From positions 124,001-188,000 of the forward strand of contig NZ_VJOY01000004.1 of assembly GCF_007109405.1 (NCBI RefSeq): a stretch of 64,000 nucleotides of DNA, written 5' to 3'. A program made the position numbers and the translations under genes. The notes beneath the pieces were generated by a model, which saw only the letters and a program-made list of their open reading frames with translations, made no database searches and was not told the origin of the DNA. Source of the DNA: Pseudomonas mangiferae. Lineage in GTDB: Bacteria > Pseudomonadota > Gammaproteobacteria > Pseudomonadales > Pseudomonadaceae. How positions within the stretch are numbered: the stretch's first letter is position 1; each line of letters starts with the position of its first letter. This document shows, piece by piece, positions 8,808 to 16,624 of the stretch.

Positions 8808-9623
8808 ATGACCCGTTCCGATCGTCTCTTGCCCGTTCTGCTCGCGCCCCTGCTGCTGGCCGGTTGCCAGGCGGTGAACACCACCAGTGGCGGCGCGGTG
8901 GGGGTGGAGCGCAAGCAGTACATGTTCAGCATGCTGTCCAGCCAGCAGGTGGACGATATGTATGCCCAGTCCTATGCCGAGACCCTGCAGGAAGCCTCCA
9001 GCAAGGGCGTGCTGGAAAAGAGCAGCCAGGACGCCAAGCGGGTCGACGCGGTGGCCCGCCGGCTGATCGCCCAAGCGCCGGTTTTCCGCCCGGATGCCGC
9101 CCAGTGGAAGTGGGAAGTCAACGTCATCGACAGCGAGGAACTCAATGCCAACTGCGGCCCAGGCGGCAAGATCATCGTCTACAGCGGCCTGATCGATCAG
9201 CTCAAGCTGACCGACGACGAACTCGCCGCGGTCATGGGCCACGAGATTGCCCACGCCCTGCGCGAGCACGGTCGCGAGGCCATGTCCAAGGCCTACGGGG
9301 TGCAGCTGGCGTCCCAGGTGGGCGCGGCCATGGGCGTTGGCCAGGGCAGCCTGCAACTGGCCAACACCGGCGTCGAATACCTGATGACCCTGCCCAACAG
9401 CCGCGCCAACGAGAACGAGGCGGACCTGATCGGCCTGGAGCTTTCCGCCCGCGCCGGCTACGACCCCAACGCGGCCCTGAGCCTGTGGGACAAGATGAGC
9501 AAGGCCAGCGAGGGCGCGCCGCCGGAGTTCCTGAGCACCCACCCGTCGTCGGGGTCGCGCATCGCCTCGCTGAAGGCGGCGATCCCCAAGGTGCTGCCGC
9601 TGTACCAGCAGGCGAAGAAATAG
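8808..9623 (+). CDS. M48-family metalloprotease lipoprotein (LoiP/BepA-like)
   Basis: A 271-residue precursor with lipobox LLLAGC near residues 17-22, so probably anchored in the outer membrane facing the periplasm. The zinc motif HEIAH is at 145-149 in the context AAVMGHEIAHALREHGRE. The second M48 signature ENEADLIG is near 202-209, and HPSSGSRI lies near the C-terminus. These are the features of small M48 proteases that remove misfolded outer-membrane proteins. ATG 8808 has AGGAA upstream; the longer frame lacks a signal peptide. It is divergent from the chemoreceptor and convergent with the YbaY gene. Confidence 0.9.
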   Translation: MTRSDRLLPVLLAPLLLAGCQAVNTTSGGAVGVERKQYMFSMLSSQQVDDMYAQSYAETLQEASSKGVLEKSSQDAKRVDAVARRLIAQAPVFRPDAAQWKWEVNVIDSEELNANCGPGGKIIVYSGLIDQLKLTDDELAAVMGHEIAHALREHGREAMSKAYGVQLASQVGAAMGVGQGSLQLANTGVEYLMTLPNSRANENEADLIGLELSARAGYDPNAALSLWDKMSKASEGAPPEFLSTHPSSGSRIASLKAAIPKVLPLYQQAKK

Positions 9624-9761
9624 CGAGGCGGGCGCCCCCGGCGGCAGTTGCCAGGGGGAGTACCAAGGCGAGCTCGAGGAGGCCGGGGGTGGACGCATCG
9701 TTCACTCGCGGTATCGAAGGATGCGCCGGGTGCTACCACGCCGGTTCGCCTTTCCGAGTGC

Positions 9762-10157
9762 CTACTCCAGCGCTGCGACGCGGACCCGGATCGGCTGCGG
9801 GTCGCTGCCATCCAGCAGCACGCCATGGTGCACGGTGTTGACGAACAACAGGTGCTCGCCGTACTGGATGCGCGCCTGAACCGCGTAGCTGTGGCCGGGC
9901 TGGATGTCGGCGGGATCGTAGAGCAGGTGGAAGCGCCGGGGGATCGGGCCGCGCACCCATTCCTGCTGCCGGGCGAGCTCCCGGGGCGGCTCGTCCGCGC
10001 GGGTCAGGTCCAGCAGCCGTATGCTGAGCACGGCATCTTCCGGCAGGTCGTCATGGGTGTGGTAGAAGACCTCGCCCCGCAGGCTGGCCGGTGCCTGGCC
10101 GAGGCTGCAGGCGGAGAGCAGCAGGGCCGCTGACAGGAACAGGGCGGGTCGGAGCAT
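9762..10157 (-). CDS. YbaY-family lipoprotein
   Basis: A 131-residue precursor with signal and lipobox LLLSACS (Cys at about 17). The mature domain has LRGEVFYHTHDDLPEDAVLS and LYDPADIQPGHSYAVQARI, then IQYGEHLLFVNTVHHGVLLD. This is the beta-sandwich pattern of YbaY-like lipoproteins, whose role is unclear. It lies 67 bases downstream of plsB on the same strand, an association I recall from P. aeruginosa, so it may share the plsB transcript. The start is set by the signal peptide. Confidence 0.8.
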   Translation of the reverse strand: MLRPALFLSAALLLSACSLGQAPASLRGEVFYHTHDDLPEDAVLSIRLLDLTRADEPPRELARQQEWVRGPIPRRFHLLYDPADIQPGHSYAVQARIQYGEHLLFVNTVHHGVLLDGSDPQPIRVRVAALE

Positions 10158-10224
10158 GGCGATCTCATGACGGGCGAAGAACGCCCGTCGGACACCTCGC
10201 GGCCAGGGAAGTTGCGCCGTTCCG

Positions 10225-12732
10225 TCAGGCGGCGGCCGGTGGGGGCTCCTGCAGCTCGTCCGGTTCGCCCGGCCGATCCTGCGCCACTTGGCGGATGGAT
10301 AGGCGGATTTCGGCGGGCAATACGCGCTTGGCCGCACCCTCCACCACCTCGCCCAGCAACGGGTGGTAGCTCAACTTGCCGGCCTCGTCCTGGCGCAGCA
10401 CCCGCTGTTCCAGCAGCGTCTGGATGAAGTGCCGGAACAGGCTCTTGTCGAAGAATTCCGGGGCGTTCAGGCCATGCAGGATCGACAGGCGCTGGGCCAT
10501 GACGGTGCACAGGTTCTCCAGTTCCTCGGCGGTCAGCGCGTGCTGCCCCCCGTTGAGCAGCAGCGCGATGGCCATGTAGAAGCGCTGCAGGGTCTGCACG
10601 ATGGCCCGCGATACCAGGGTCAGCAGCACGAACTGCCGCGAACTGGGTGCCGGGCGCACGTAGACGTCGCCCTCGGCCCGCAGCAGCCCCTGTTCCACGA
10701 AGGCCGCCAGCCACTCGTCCACCACCGCATCCAGCTCCTCCACGTCCCAGCGGATGAACAGCTCAGCCTGCAGGTAGGGGTAGAGCGCCTTGGTGTAGCG
10801 CAGGATCTGCTCGCGGCTCATGCGCGAGCTGCTCTGGAAGAAACTGGCGAGCAGCGCCGGCAGGGCGAACACGTGCAGGACGTTGTTGCGGTAGTAGGTC
10901 ATCAGGACCGCGTTCTGCTCGTCCAGGTAGAGGATGCGGCCGAGGGCGTCGGTCTGCTCGGCCAACAGGTCCATGCTGCGCACGTATTCGATCAGGGTCT
11001 GGCCGTCGCCCTCGGGCAGGGTCGCATGGGGCGAATAGGGCACCCGGCGGAACAGCGCCAGGTAGAGGTCGAGGATGCGCGCCAGGGCGCGTGCGTCCAG
11101 GGCCAGCCGGCTGGTGGACAGCAGCGCCAGGGCCACCAGGTTGACCGGGTTGATGGCGGCTGCGTCGTTGAGCCGGCGCGCCACCGTCACCGCCAGGCGA
11201 TTGGTCGCGCCGTTGAGCCAGTCCGGACGGTAATGGGGCGCCAGGGGCTGCTCACGCCAGTCCGGCTGCTGATGGTCGAGGAACTCCGCCAGCTTGATCG
11301 GCTCGCCGAAGTTCACCGACACCGAGCCGAAGCGTTGCCGGCGGATGGCGCTGATGACCTTGAACAGGTCGAAGATCGACTCCTTCTTCTTGCTCGCGCC
11401 GCGCAACTCGCCCAGGTAGGTGCGACCCTCCAGCACCCGTTCGTAGCCGATGTAGACCGGCACGAAGACGATGGGCAGGCGGGACGAGCGCAGGAAGCTG
11501 CGCAGGGTGATGGCCAGCATCCCGGTCTTCGGGTGCAGCATGCGCCCGGTGCGCGAGCGGCCGCCTTCGACGAAGTACTCCACCGGGAAGCCGCGGCTGA
11601 ACAGGGTGTGCAGGTACTCGTTGAACACGGCGGTGTAGAGCGGGTTGCCCTTGAAGGTGCGGCGCATGAAGAAGGCCCCGCCGCGGCGCAGCAGGCCGCC
11701 GATCACCGGCATGTTGAGGTTGATGCCGGCGGCGATGTGGGGCGGCGTCAGGCCGTTGCGGAACAGCAGGTAGGACAGCAGCAGGTAGTCGATGTGGCTG
11801 CGGTGGCAGGGCACGTAGATCACCTCGTGGCCTTGGGCCACGTCCTGCACCCCTTCGATGTGGTTGACCCGGATGCCCTCGTAGAGCTTGTTCCAGAACC
11901 AGCTCAGGACCACCTCGAGGAAGCGGATCGCGGTGTAGGTGTAGTCCGAGGCGATCTCGTTGGCGTAGCGCAGGGCCTGGACCTCGGCCTTCTCCACCGG
12001 CACCTTGTCCCGCTCGTGTTCCTCGGCGATGGCCTGGCGGACCTGCGGCCCGTGCACCAGGCCCTTCACCAGGTTGCGCCGGTGGGACACGTCCGGGCCG
12101 ATCACCGCGGTCTTCTGGTTGCGGAAATGCACCCGCAGGATGCGCTGCACCATGCGCAGGGTGCGCTCCGGACCCTTGCCCTGGTCCACCAGCGCCCGCA
12201 GGTGGATCGGCGCGGAGAACTGCACCCGGGTCTTGCGTCCGAGGATCAGGATGGTCACCAGCCGGCGCAGCCGTCCGGTCACCGCCCAGTCGTCGGCGAA
12301 CAGCAGCTTCCACGGGCTGGTCTCACGGTCCGGCGACTGCCCCCAGAACACGCTCACCGGGATGATCTGGGCATCCTCCACCGCCTGCTGCTGGATCGCC
12401 CCCAGCACCCGCACCAGCGCCGGCGCGCTGCTGCGCTTGTCCTGGCGGCCAAACCAGTCCGGGTCCGGCGACAGGTAGAAGAATGCCGCCGGCTCCAGCA
12501 GGTCGCCCACCCGCACCGGCAACACCGGCCGCGGCAACCCCGCCTTGCGGCATTCGGTATCCAGCACCGCCAGGTCGCTGATGGAATCCTGCTGCAACGC
12601 GTACAGCACCGGCTTGCTACGATCCAGCTTGAGGGTGAAGGCCGACTGGTTGATGGTTTCCGAACGGACCCACAGGTACAGCAGACGACGAAGCGTGCCG
12701 AAAACGAGGCGACGGAACGGGGAACGGGTCAT
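10225..12732 (-). CDS. plsB: Glycerol-3-phosphate 1-O-acyltransferase PlsB
   Basis: An 835-residue inner-membrane enzyme that acylates sn-glycerol 3-phosphate at position 1, the first step of phospholipid synthesis. The length matches the Pseudomonas PlsB. The catalytic block I motif is at 309-315 ([13 protein letters not shown]), followed by [11 protein letters not shown] (about 352-362), the block III motif [11 protein letters not shown] (387-397) and [16 protein letters not shown] (block IV). The N-terminal third is the extended PlsB-specific region. ATG at 12732. Its upstream side faces the AT-rich islet; its downstream neighbour is the YbaY lipoprotein. Confidence 0.96.
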   Translation of the reverse strand: MTRSPFRRLVFGTLRRLLYLWVRSETINQSAFTLKLDRSKPVLYALQQDSISDLAVLDTECRKAGLPRPVLPVRVGDLLEPAAFFYLSPDPDWFGRQDKRSSAPALVRVLGAIQQQAVEDAQIIPVSVFWGQSPDRETSPWKLLFADDWAVTGRLRRLVTILILGRKTRVQFSAPIHLRALVDQGKGPERTLRMVQRILRVHFRNQKTAVIGPDVSHRRNLVKGLVHGPQVRQAIAEEHERDKVPVEKAEVQALRYANEIASDYTYTAIRFLEVVLSWFWNKLYEGIRVNHIEGVQDVAQGHEVIYVPCHRSHIDYLLLSYLLFRNGLTPPHIAAGINLNMPVIGGLLRRGGAFFMRRTFKGNPLYTAVFNEYLHTLFSRGFPVEYFVEGGRSRTGRMLHPKTGMLAITLRSFLRSSRLPIVFVPVYIGYERVLEGRTYLGELRGASKKKESIFDLFKVISAIRRQRFGSVSVNFGEPIKLAEFLDHQQPDWREQPLAPHYRPDWLNGATNRLAVTVARRLNDAAAINPVNLVALALLSTSRLALDARALARILDLYLALFRRVPYSPHATLPEGDGQTLIEYVRSMDLLAEQTDALGRILYLDEQNAVLMTYYRNNVLHVFALPALLASFFQSSSRMSREQILRYTKALYPYLQAELFIRWDVEELDAVVDEWLAAFVEQGLLRAEGDVYVRPAPSSRQFVLLTLVSRAIVQTLQRFYMAIALLLNGGQHALTAEELENLCTVMAQRLSILHGLNAPEFFDKSLFRHFIQTLLEQRVLRQDEAGKLSYHPLLGEVVEGAAKRVLPAEIRLSIRQVAQDRPGEPDELQEPPPAAA

Positions 12733-12984
12733 ACGGCTTGTGTTCTTTTACGGCGCCGGGCGCGGGGCCGCTAGTGTGCCGTATCCGCCTGCGGCCGGCA
12801 AAATCGCTGGAGCTCAGTGAGCAGGTGTGCGCTGACATTAAACCGCTGACTTGCGGCGGGTCATCCCTATTTTGTTTTTGGCATTCCCTATTTCAGAGAA
12901 ATCATTCGAGCCCTTGTATGAGCGCAATGCTTCTACCCGTTGCTCAAATAGCGCGGATGGTCGACTAGGGAGCGCTGTGCCCTA

Positions 12985-13233
12985 TTAGGCGCCTTGTACA
13001 GCTCGATGAAGAATCGTCGTCGACTCATTGGTGCCCAGACTGTTATCGATCATGTGTTTCATCAGGTCCTCCGAACTGAAATTGCACCTGAGAAGATAAA
13101 GTGGTTTCGTTCTTGGCCAGGATATAAAAAGCCTTCTTTTCGTCATCGAAGACGAATCGGATAAGCTTTTCTCCATTCTGTCCTCTGGTCCTCTGGTCCT
13201 CTGGTCCTCTGGCATGGTGACTTTATAGCTCAT
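12985..13233 (-). CDS. Small hypothetical ORF carrying an 8-bp tandem repeat
   Basis: An 82-codon frame beginning MSYKVTMPED, running through the tandem repeat and ending in HRAVQGA. No good ribosome site precedes ATG 13233. As written, the repeat has four 8-bp copies and the frame continues into a serine- and arginine-rich sequence. If the repeat had three copies, the frame would instead read QNGEKLIRFVFDDEKK and AFYILAKNETTLSSQ and stop at 13043. That version looks more like an ordinary folded protein. The gene may therefore be frameshifted or switchable. No family is recognised. Confidence 0.3.
   Translation of the reverse strand: MSYKVTMPEDQRTRGPEDRMEKSLSDSSSMTKRRLFISWPRTKPLYLLRCNFSSEDLMKHMIDNSLGTNESTTILHRAVQGA
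13180..13211. repeat. Tandem repeat: four perfect copies of GTCCTCTG
   Basis: Four exact head-to-tail copies of an 8-bp unit (CAGAGGAC as read on the minus strand). The unit length is not a multiple of three and it lies inside the small minus-strand ORF, so a gain or loss of one copy changes the reading frame. Confidence 0.95.
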
Positions 13234-13603
13234 TGGGTCGCCCAGGGGGTTTGACAGGTTTCGATAATTTTTGAAACGCTTGCGGAAACGTCCGCTTTCA
13301 AGCCGCAGAGGGTAGCATAGTGGACTTCCAGTTTGCTTATTTGGAGCATTTCAAAATAAAGTGGTCAACAAATTTTCTGCTTTTGCTGCTAGCAGGTTCG
13401 GGCGGTGAAGCAGCCGAGAAATGGTAAAAATTGTAAAGGATGAAACTGAGTACCTTTGGGACCCATACACGCTTGAACTTTACGGTAGCGCCCCTGCTGC
13501 TCCAGCATTTGAGCTCATCGTGGGGACAGCAGAAGTGCCGCTCGGGGTCGGCCTTTCTGCGGCGAGCCTCCCAGTCGCAGATACCCGGTTATACGTAGCG
13601 CTT

Positions 13604-13777
13604 TCAAGAGGCGTTCATCGCGGGCAGGAAAATCTGATCCGATGTCTGCAGCAGCATGTGGTCCACAGCTTGGCAAGCTTGGAACAGGCGCGTTGCTTTC
13701 AATATTTCTCTACGGCGCTTGGTCAAGTATCCGAAAGCCAATACCTCAACGGGATATTCCATACCCTTTGCTTCCAC
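13604..13777 (-). CDS. Small hypothetical ORF (57 aa), overlapping the previous gene or its frameshifted tail
   Basis: The frame starts at GTG 13777 with AGGAG five bases upstream and encodes about 57 residues: VEAKGMEYPVEVLAFGYLTK, then RRREILKATRLFQACQAVD and a hydrophobic end. The composition looks like a real protein: charged, helical, no low-complexity bias. It overlaps the end of the 139-residue ORF by 32 bases in another frame. Two readings are possible: an independent small gene with its own ribosome site, or the tail of the upstream gene displaced by a one-base indel near 13,796. The frame is open back to 13795. No family is recognised. Confidence 0.4.
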   Translation of the reverse strand: MEAKGMEYPVEVLAFGYLTKRRREILKATRLFQACQAVDHMLLQTSDQIFLPAMNAS

Positions 13778-14165
13778 AAAATCTCCTAATGATTCTCATG
13801 GAAGTGCTATCGGTTATTACTTCAGGCGGCAAACGGCCTATCGTATTGCAGTTTGGTTTGATAGCGGTGTCGCGCGGCAATATAGTGTAGGATTTTCTGT
13901 CATATATGACTGCCCAGAGAATAGGGTATTCCTTGTCGTTCGTTGGCATTGCCAATATGTCGTAGTCAGTGTCAAAGGGTTCTTTTATCAATTTGAAATT
14001 TTCTACTGTTTCTTTTCCTTGTTGTGTTTCGATTTTTCGTATTGTGGCCCATGCTTTTTTGTCATTGTATTCAGAAAGGTATTTTACCACTATATATATG
14101 GTGAGGAATTTTAGTATAGTCATGAGGATGGCTGTTTTTTTGTTGGCTTTTGCTTGGGTTTTCAT
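13746..14165 (-). CDS. Hypothetical single-pass membrane protein (139 aa)
   Basis: Begins MKTQAKANKKTAILMTILKF; a basic N-terminus is followed by one hydrophobic helix at about 12-30, then a charged domain (AWATIRKIETQQGKETVENF, DTDYDILAMPTNDKEYPILW, VIYDRKSYTILPRDTAIKP). This topology suggests an inner-membrane anchor with a soluble domain outside. A stop codon sits just before the ATG and there is no clear ribosome site. The last residues (RIIRRFCGSKGYGISR) look less natural than the alternative frame that begins at 13795, hence a possible frameshift. Small membrane proteins of this size occur as immunity proteins, but nothing here proves that. Confidence 0.45.
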   Translation of the reverse strand: MKTQAKANKKTAILMTILKFLTIYIVVKYLSEYNDKKAWATIRKIETQQGKETVENFKLIKEPFDTDYDILAMPTNDKEYPILWAVIYDRKSYTILPRDTAIKPNCNTIGRLPPEVITDSTSMRIIRRFCGSKGYGISR

Positions 14166-14213
14166 GATTTATAAAATTGGCTGCAAGTGTGGGCAGTTTT
14201 TTGGCGTGAATGC

Positions 14214-14405
14214 TTAATAAATTTCGCTAGAGATAATTCCGATATTTTGAGCAAGGATAACGATCGGTTCTGGTCCAGGCAGATCAAGGCGATTCATTGG
14301 TAGCCCTGAGCGGTCAATGACCCTACCGCCGGCAGTTGCCCGGGTATCGAGGTCGTAACCCATCGTCAGTCCAGGCCGGTTCCAGGCGGGGGGTGAATTC
14401 TGCAC
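14214..14405 (-). CDS. Short ORF, possibly the C-terminal remnant of a larger protein
   Basis: A 63-codon frame opening at GTG 14405 with an internal ATG (MGYDLDTRATAGGRVIDRSG) and ending PIVILAQNIGIISSEIY. The second half reads like a protein C-terminus, and the GC content falls along it into the AT-rich islet. There is no good ribosome site. It lies 48 bases upstream of the 139-residue ORF on the same strand. It could be the tail of a lost gene whose front was replaced by the sequence upstream of pvcA, or chance. No family is recognised. Confidence 0.25.
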   Translation of the reverse strand: MQNSPPAWNRPGLTMGYDLDTRATAGGRVIDRSGLPMNRLDLPGPEPIVILAQNIGIISSEIY

Positions 14406-14744
14406 AGGAAAAGGCTGTTGTCACCCCCCTATACGGCCAGGAGTCGTGATTTACCGGAACAACGCTACCTCCGGTGCCGTTGCTGAAGGCCAGCACCCGT
14501 CACCCCGTAAAGGGGGCAGTAGTCGTCGAGAAGTACCCCTTTCGGAACAGCGCGCCAGGGTAGTCCTTGGCGCGCAATCGGTCTGTGCGCCACCTCCGGA
14601 AAACACGCGCCAGTCGACCATTGTTCAGCCAGGCCGAACGCTGTTTTCGGCCATCCGGCGTTTATCCGCCGCCGGCGGGTTCGGAGGATAGCGGCCTTCC
14701 AGGAAACCGTTCGCCTTCGGGGCGAACCCAAGGGAGGAAATCCG
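14406..14744. other. Region upstream of pvcA
   Basis: About 340 bases of returning high GC content with no gene I can support. A minus-strand frame at 14465-14770 overlaps the pvcA start and is rejected. The region should hold the pvc promoter, but I could not identify a convincing -35/-10 pair. AGGGAGG lies at 14731-14737 as the pvcA ribosome site. Confidence 0.4.
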
Positions 14745-15725
14745 ATGTCTCTTGCCGAACACGACGCCATCGCCCGCCGGGTGCTGGATGAACTGTTGCT
14801 CTACCGCCGCCGCTACCCGGCCCATGCCGGGCGCGATCCGGTGGACGAGGCGCGCCGCATCGCCGCGGTGCAGTTGCCGCGGATCGCGGCGTTCGTGGCC
14901 GACGGACAGCCCATCGAGTTCGTGCTGCCGGCCTTCCCGGCCAAGTCGCCGAACCCGGGCAAGGTGCTGCACCGCCTGCCGGACATGGCCGAGCGCCTGT
15001 CGCTGTCGTTCCTCAACCACCTGTGCCAGCGCATCCAGCTGTTCTACCCACCGGGCGCGCGCCTGGTGGTGTGTTCCGACGGGCGCGTGTTCGGCGACCT
15101 GGTGAAGATCGACGATACCGACATCAGCGCCTACCAGGACGCCCTGGCGAGCCTGATCCACGAGATCGGCGCGACCCACATCGGGCTGTTCAACCTGGAG
15201 GACGTGGCGGCCTACGGCGACCACGGCGACGACCACGACTGGCTGCGGGAGCGGTTGCTGCGGGAGCATGCCGATTCCCTGGACAGCGTGCGGGGAACCC
15301 TGATGGCCAGCGACGAAGGGGTGATGCTGTACCGCGCCATCAGCCGCTTCCTGCTGGAAGACGGCCTGACCCCGGACTATGCCGGCTCCCGCACCGCCCT
15401 GCAGCGGGACGCCAAGGAGCGCGCGCTGGGGGTGATCCAGCGCAGTTGGGCCTGGGGCAACCTGCTGGCCGAATACTTCCCCCGGGCGATCCGCTTGTCC
15501 ATCCACCCGCAGCCGGCCGACAGCCTCAAGCTGGGCATCCACATGCTGCCGACCCGGGACGACTGGCTGACCCCCTGGCACGGGGTGGCGGTGAACGCGG
15601 ACAACCGCTTCATCCTGATGAAGCGCAGCGAGGCTCTGGCCCTGGGCGCCGAGCTGGTGGAGATCAACGGCCGGCCCAGTCATTACCGCTGCTGCGAGGC
15701 CGCGCCCGCGGCGCTGTCGGCGTGA
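14745..15725 (+). CDS. pvcA: Isocyanide (isonitrile) synthase, PvcA/Dit1 family
   Basis: A 326-residue cytosolic enzyme. The family converts the amino group of L-tyrosine (or tryptophan in some members) into an isonitrile, using ribulose 5-phosphate as the carbon donor. Signatures are FPAKSPNPGKVLHRLPDMAE (about 65-84), LSLSFLNHLCQRI and YPPGARLVVCSDGRVFGDLV (about 102-121), then HPQPADSLKLGIHMLP and TPWHGVAV near the C-terminus. The ATG follows AGGGAGG. It is the first gene of a four-gene set (pvcB starts 11 bases later), in the order known from P. aeruginosa for paerucumarin. Tyrosine is the likely substrate by analogy. Confidence 0.92.
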   Translation: MSLAEHDAIARRVLDELLLYRRRYPAHAGRDPVDEARRIAAVQLPRIAAFVADGQPIEFVLPAFPAKSPNPGKVLHRLPDMAERLSLSFLNHLCQRIQLFYPPGARLVVCSDGRVFGDLVKIDDTDISAYQDALASLIHEIGATHIGLFNLEDVAAYGDHGDDHDWLRERLLREHADSLDSVRGTLMASDEGVMLYRAISRFLLEDGLTPDYAGSRTALQRDAKERALGVIQRSWAWGNLLAEYFPRAIRLSIHPQPADSLKLGIHMLPTRDDWLTPWHGVAVNADNRFILMKRSEALALGAELVEINGRPSHYRCCEAAPAALSA

Positions 15726-15736
15726 AGGAGGTGGAC

Positions 15737-16624
15737 ATGGACATTTGCCTGCACGAACGCCTGCTCGCCTGCGGCCCGCTGCCGGTGGAGGAGGGCACGC
15801 CGCCGGAATTCGGCGTGATGCTGCAACCGCGCCGCCCCGGCATGCATGTGGGAGAGGTGCCGGTGGCCTGGCTGAAGCAGCTGGCGGGGCTGCACCAGTT
15901 GGTCCTGCTGCGGGGCTTCTCGAGTTTCGCCGATGGCGAGGCGATGACCCGCTACTGCGAAGGCTTCGGTCCCTTGTTGTACTGGCCGTTCGGCGCGGTG
16001 CTGGAGCTGCGGGAAGAAGCCGCCCCCGAGGACCACATCTTCGCCAGCCACTACGTGCCGCTGCACTGGGACGGCATGTACCTGCAGCAGGTGCCGGAAT
16101 TCCAGGTGTTCCAGTGCGCTTCGGCGCCGGCGCAGGGAGAGGGCGGCCGGACCACCTTCGCCCACACGCCCCTGGCGCTGCGCCTGGCGGACGAGGCCAG
16201 CCGCGCGCTCTGGGCCGGCACCCAGGGCCATTACCAGCGCAGCGCCGCCCACTACAGCAGCGTGGCCCGGGCGCCGCTCATCGAGCGCCATCCGCGCCGG
16301 CACTACCCGGTGCTGCGGGTCTGCGAGCCGCCGGTCGACGGCGACCCGGCCTTCATCAACCCCTCGGAATACCGGTTCGAGGGCCTCGGCGGGGATGAGC
16401 GCGGCCGGTTGTTGGGCAGCCTGCGCCAGGCGCTCTATGACCCGCGGGCGTTTTACGCCCACCGCTGGCAGAGCGGCGACCTGCTGATCGCCGACAACTT
16501 CACCCTGCTCCACGGCCGCGAGGCCTTCGCCTCGGGTTGCGCGCGCCACCTGCGGCGGGTGCACGTCCATGCCGAGCCGCCCCTGGCCAACCCCCACCTG
16601 GCGCAAGGAGGGCTCACGCCATGA
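15737..16624 (+). CDS. pvcB: Fe(II)/2-oxoglutarate oxygenase, PvcB-like (TauD/TfdA family)
   Basis: A 295-residue non-haem iron oxygenase. The facial triad is visible: His110 and Asp112 in PLHWDGMYLQ and the distal His259 in DNFTLLHGREAF, with the 2-oxoglutarate-binding arginine probably in HLRRVHVH. In P. aeruginosa, PvcB acts on the PvcA product, tyrosine isonitrile, by oxidative decarboxylation and desaturation to the vinyl isonitrile. ATG 15737 is preceded by AAGGAGG. The stop overlaps the pvcC start by four bases (ATGA), indicating translational coupling. Confidence 0.9.
   Translation: MDICLHERLLACGPLPVEEGTPPEFGVMLQPRRPGMHVGEVPVAWLKQLAGLHQLVLLRGFSSFADGEAMTRYCEGFGPLLYWPFGAVLELREEAAPEDHIFASHYVPLHWDGMYLQQVPEFQVFQCASAPAQGEGGRTTFAHTPLALRLADEASRALWAGTQGHYQRSAAHYSSVARAPLIERHPRRHYPVLRVCEPPVDGDPAFINPSEYRFEGLGGDERGRLLGSLRQALYDPRAFYAHRWQSGDLLIADNFTLLHGREAFASGCARHLRRVHVHAEPPLANPHLAQGGLTP

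Larger units (their letters stand above)
12733..14744. other. AT-rich accessory islet between plsB and the pvc cluster
   Basis: From about 12,830 to 14,260 the base composition falls sharply; for example only 16 of 60 bases at 13,981-14,040 are G or C, while flanking genes are about two-thirds GC. The coding-like frames are all on the minus strand and none belongs to a family I recognise. At 12,733-12,984 there is no gene, but TCCCTATT occurs twice near 12,865 and 12,886 with a partial copy near 12,980. No transposase, integrase or terminal repeat was found. The composition suggests acquisition by transfer, followed by decay. Confidence 0.7.

Noticed and set aside
12860-12990. Repeated TCCCTATT words near the islet edge as possible attachment or insertion footprints
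   Set aside because: The copies are only 8 bases, are close together, and no matching copy was seen at the other edge of the islet.
13421-13789. 122-codon plus-strand ORF in the islet (starting MVKIVKDETEYLWDPYTL)
   Set aside because: Its second half overlaps the better supported minus-strand frame at 13604-13777, and there is no ribosome site. The first 60 codons look plausible but are not enough to call a gene.
13656-14114. 152-codon plus-strand ORF in the islet
   Set aside because: It is rich in Phe, Tyr, Cys and Val in the pattern expected from the antisense of a charged protein; the minus-strand ORF explains it better.
14465-14770. 101-codon minus-strand ORF upstream of pvcA
   Set aside because: It overlaps the pvcA start, has no ribosome site, and its translation is arginine-rich without recognisable motifs.
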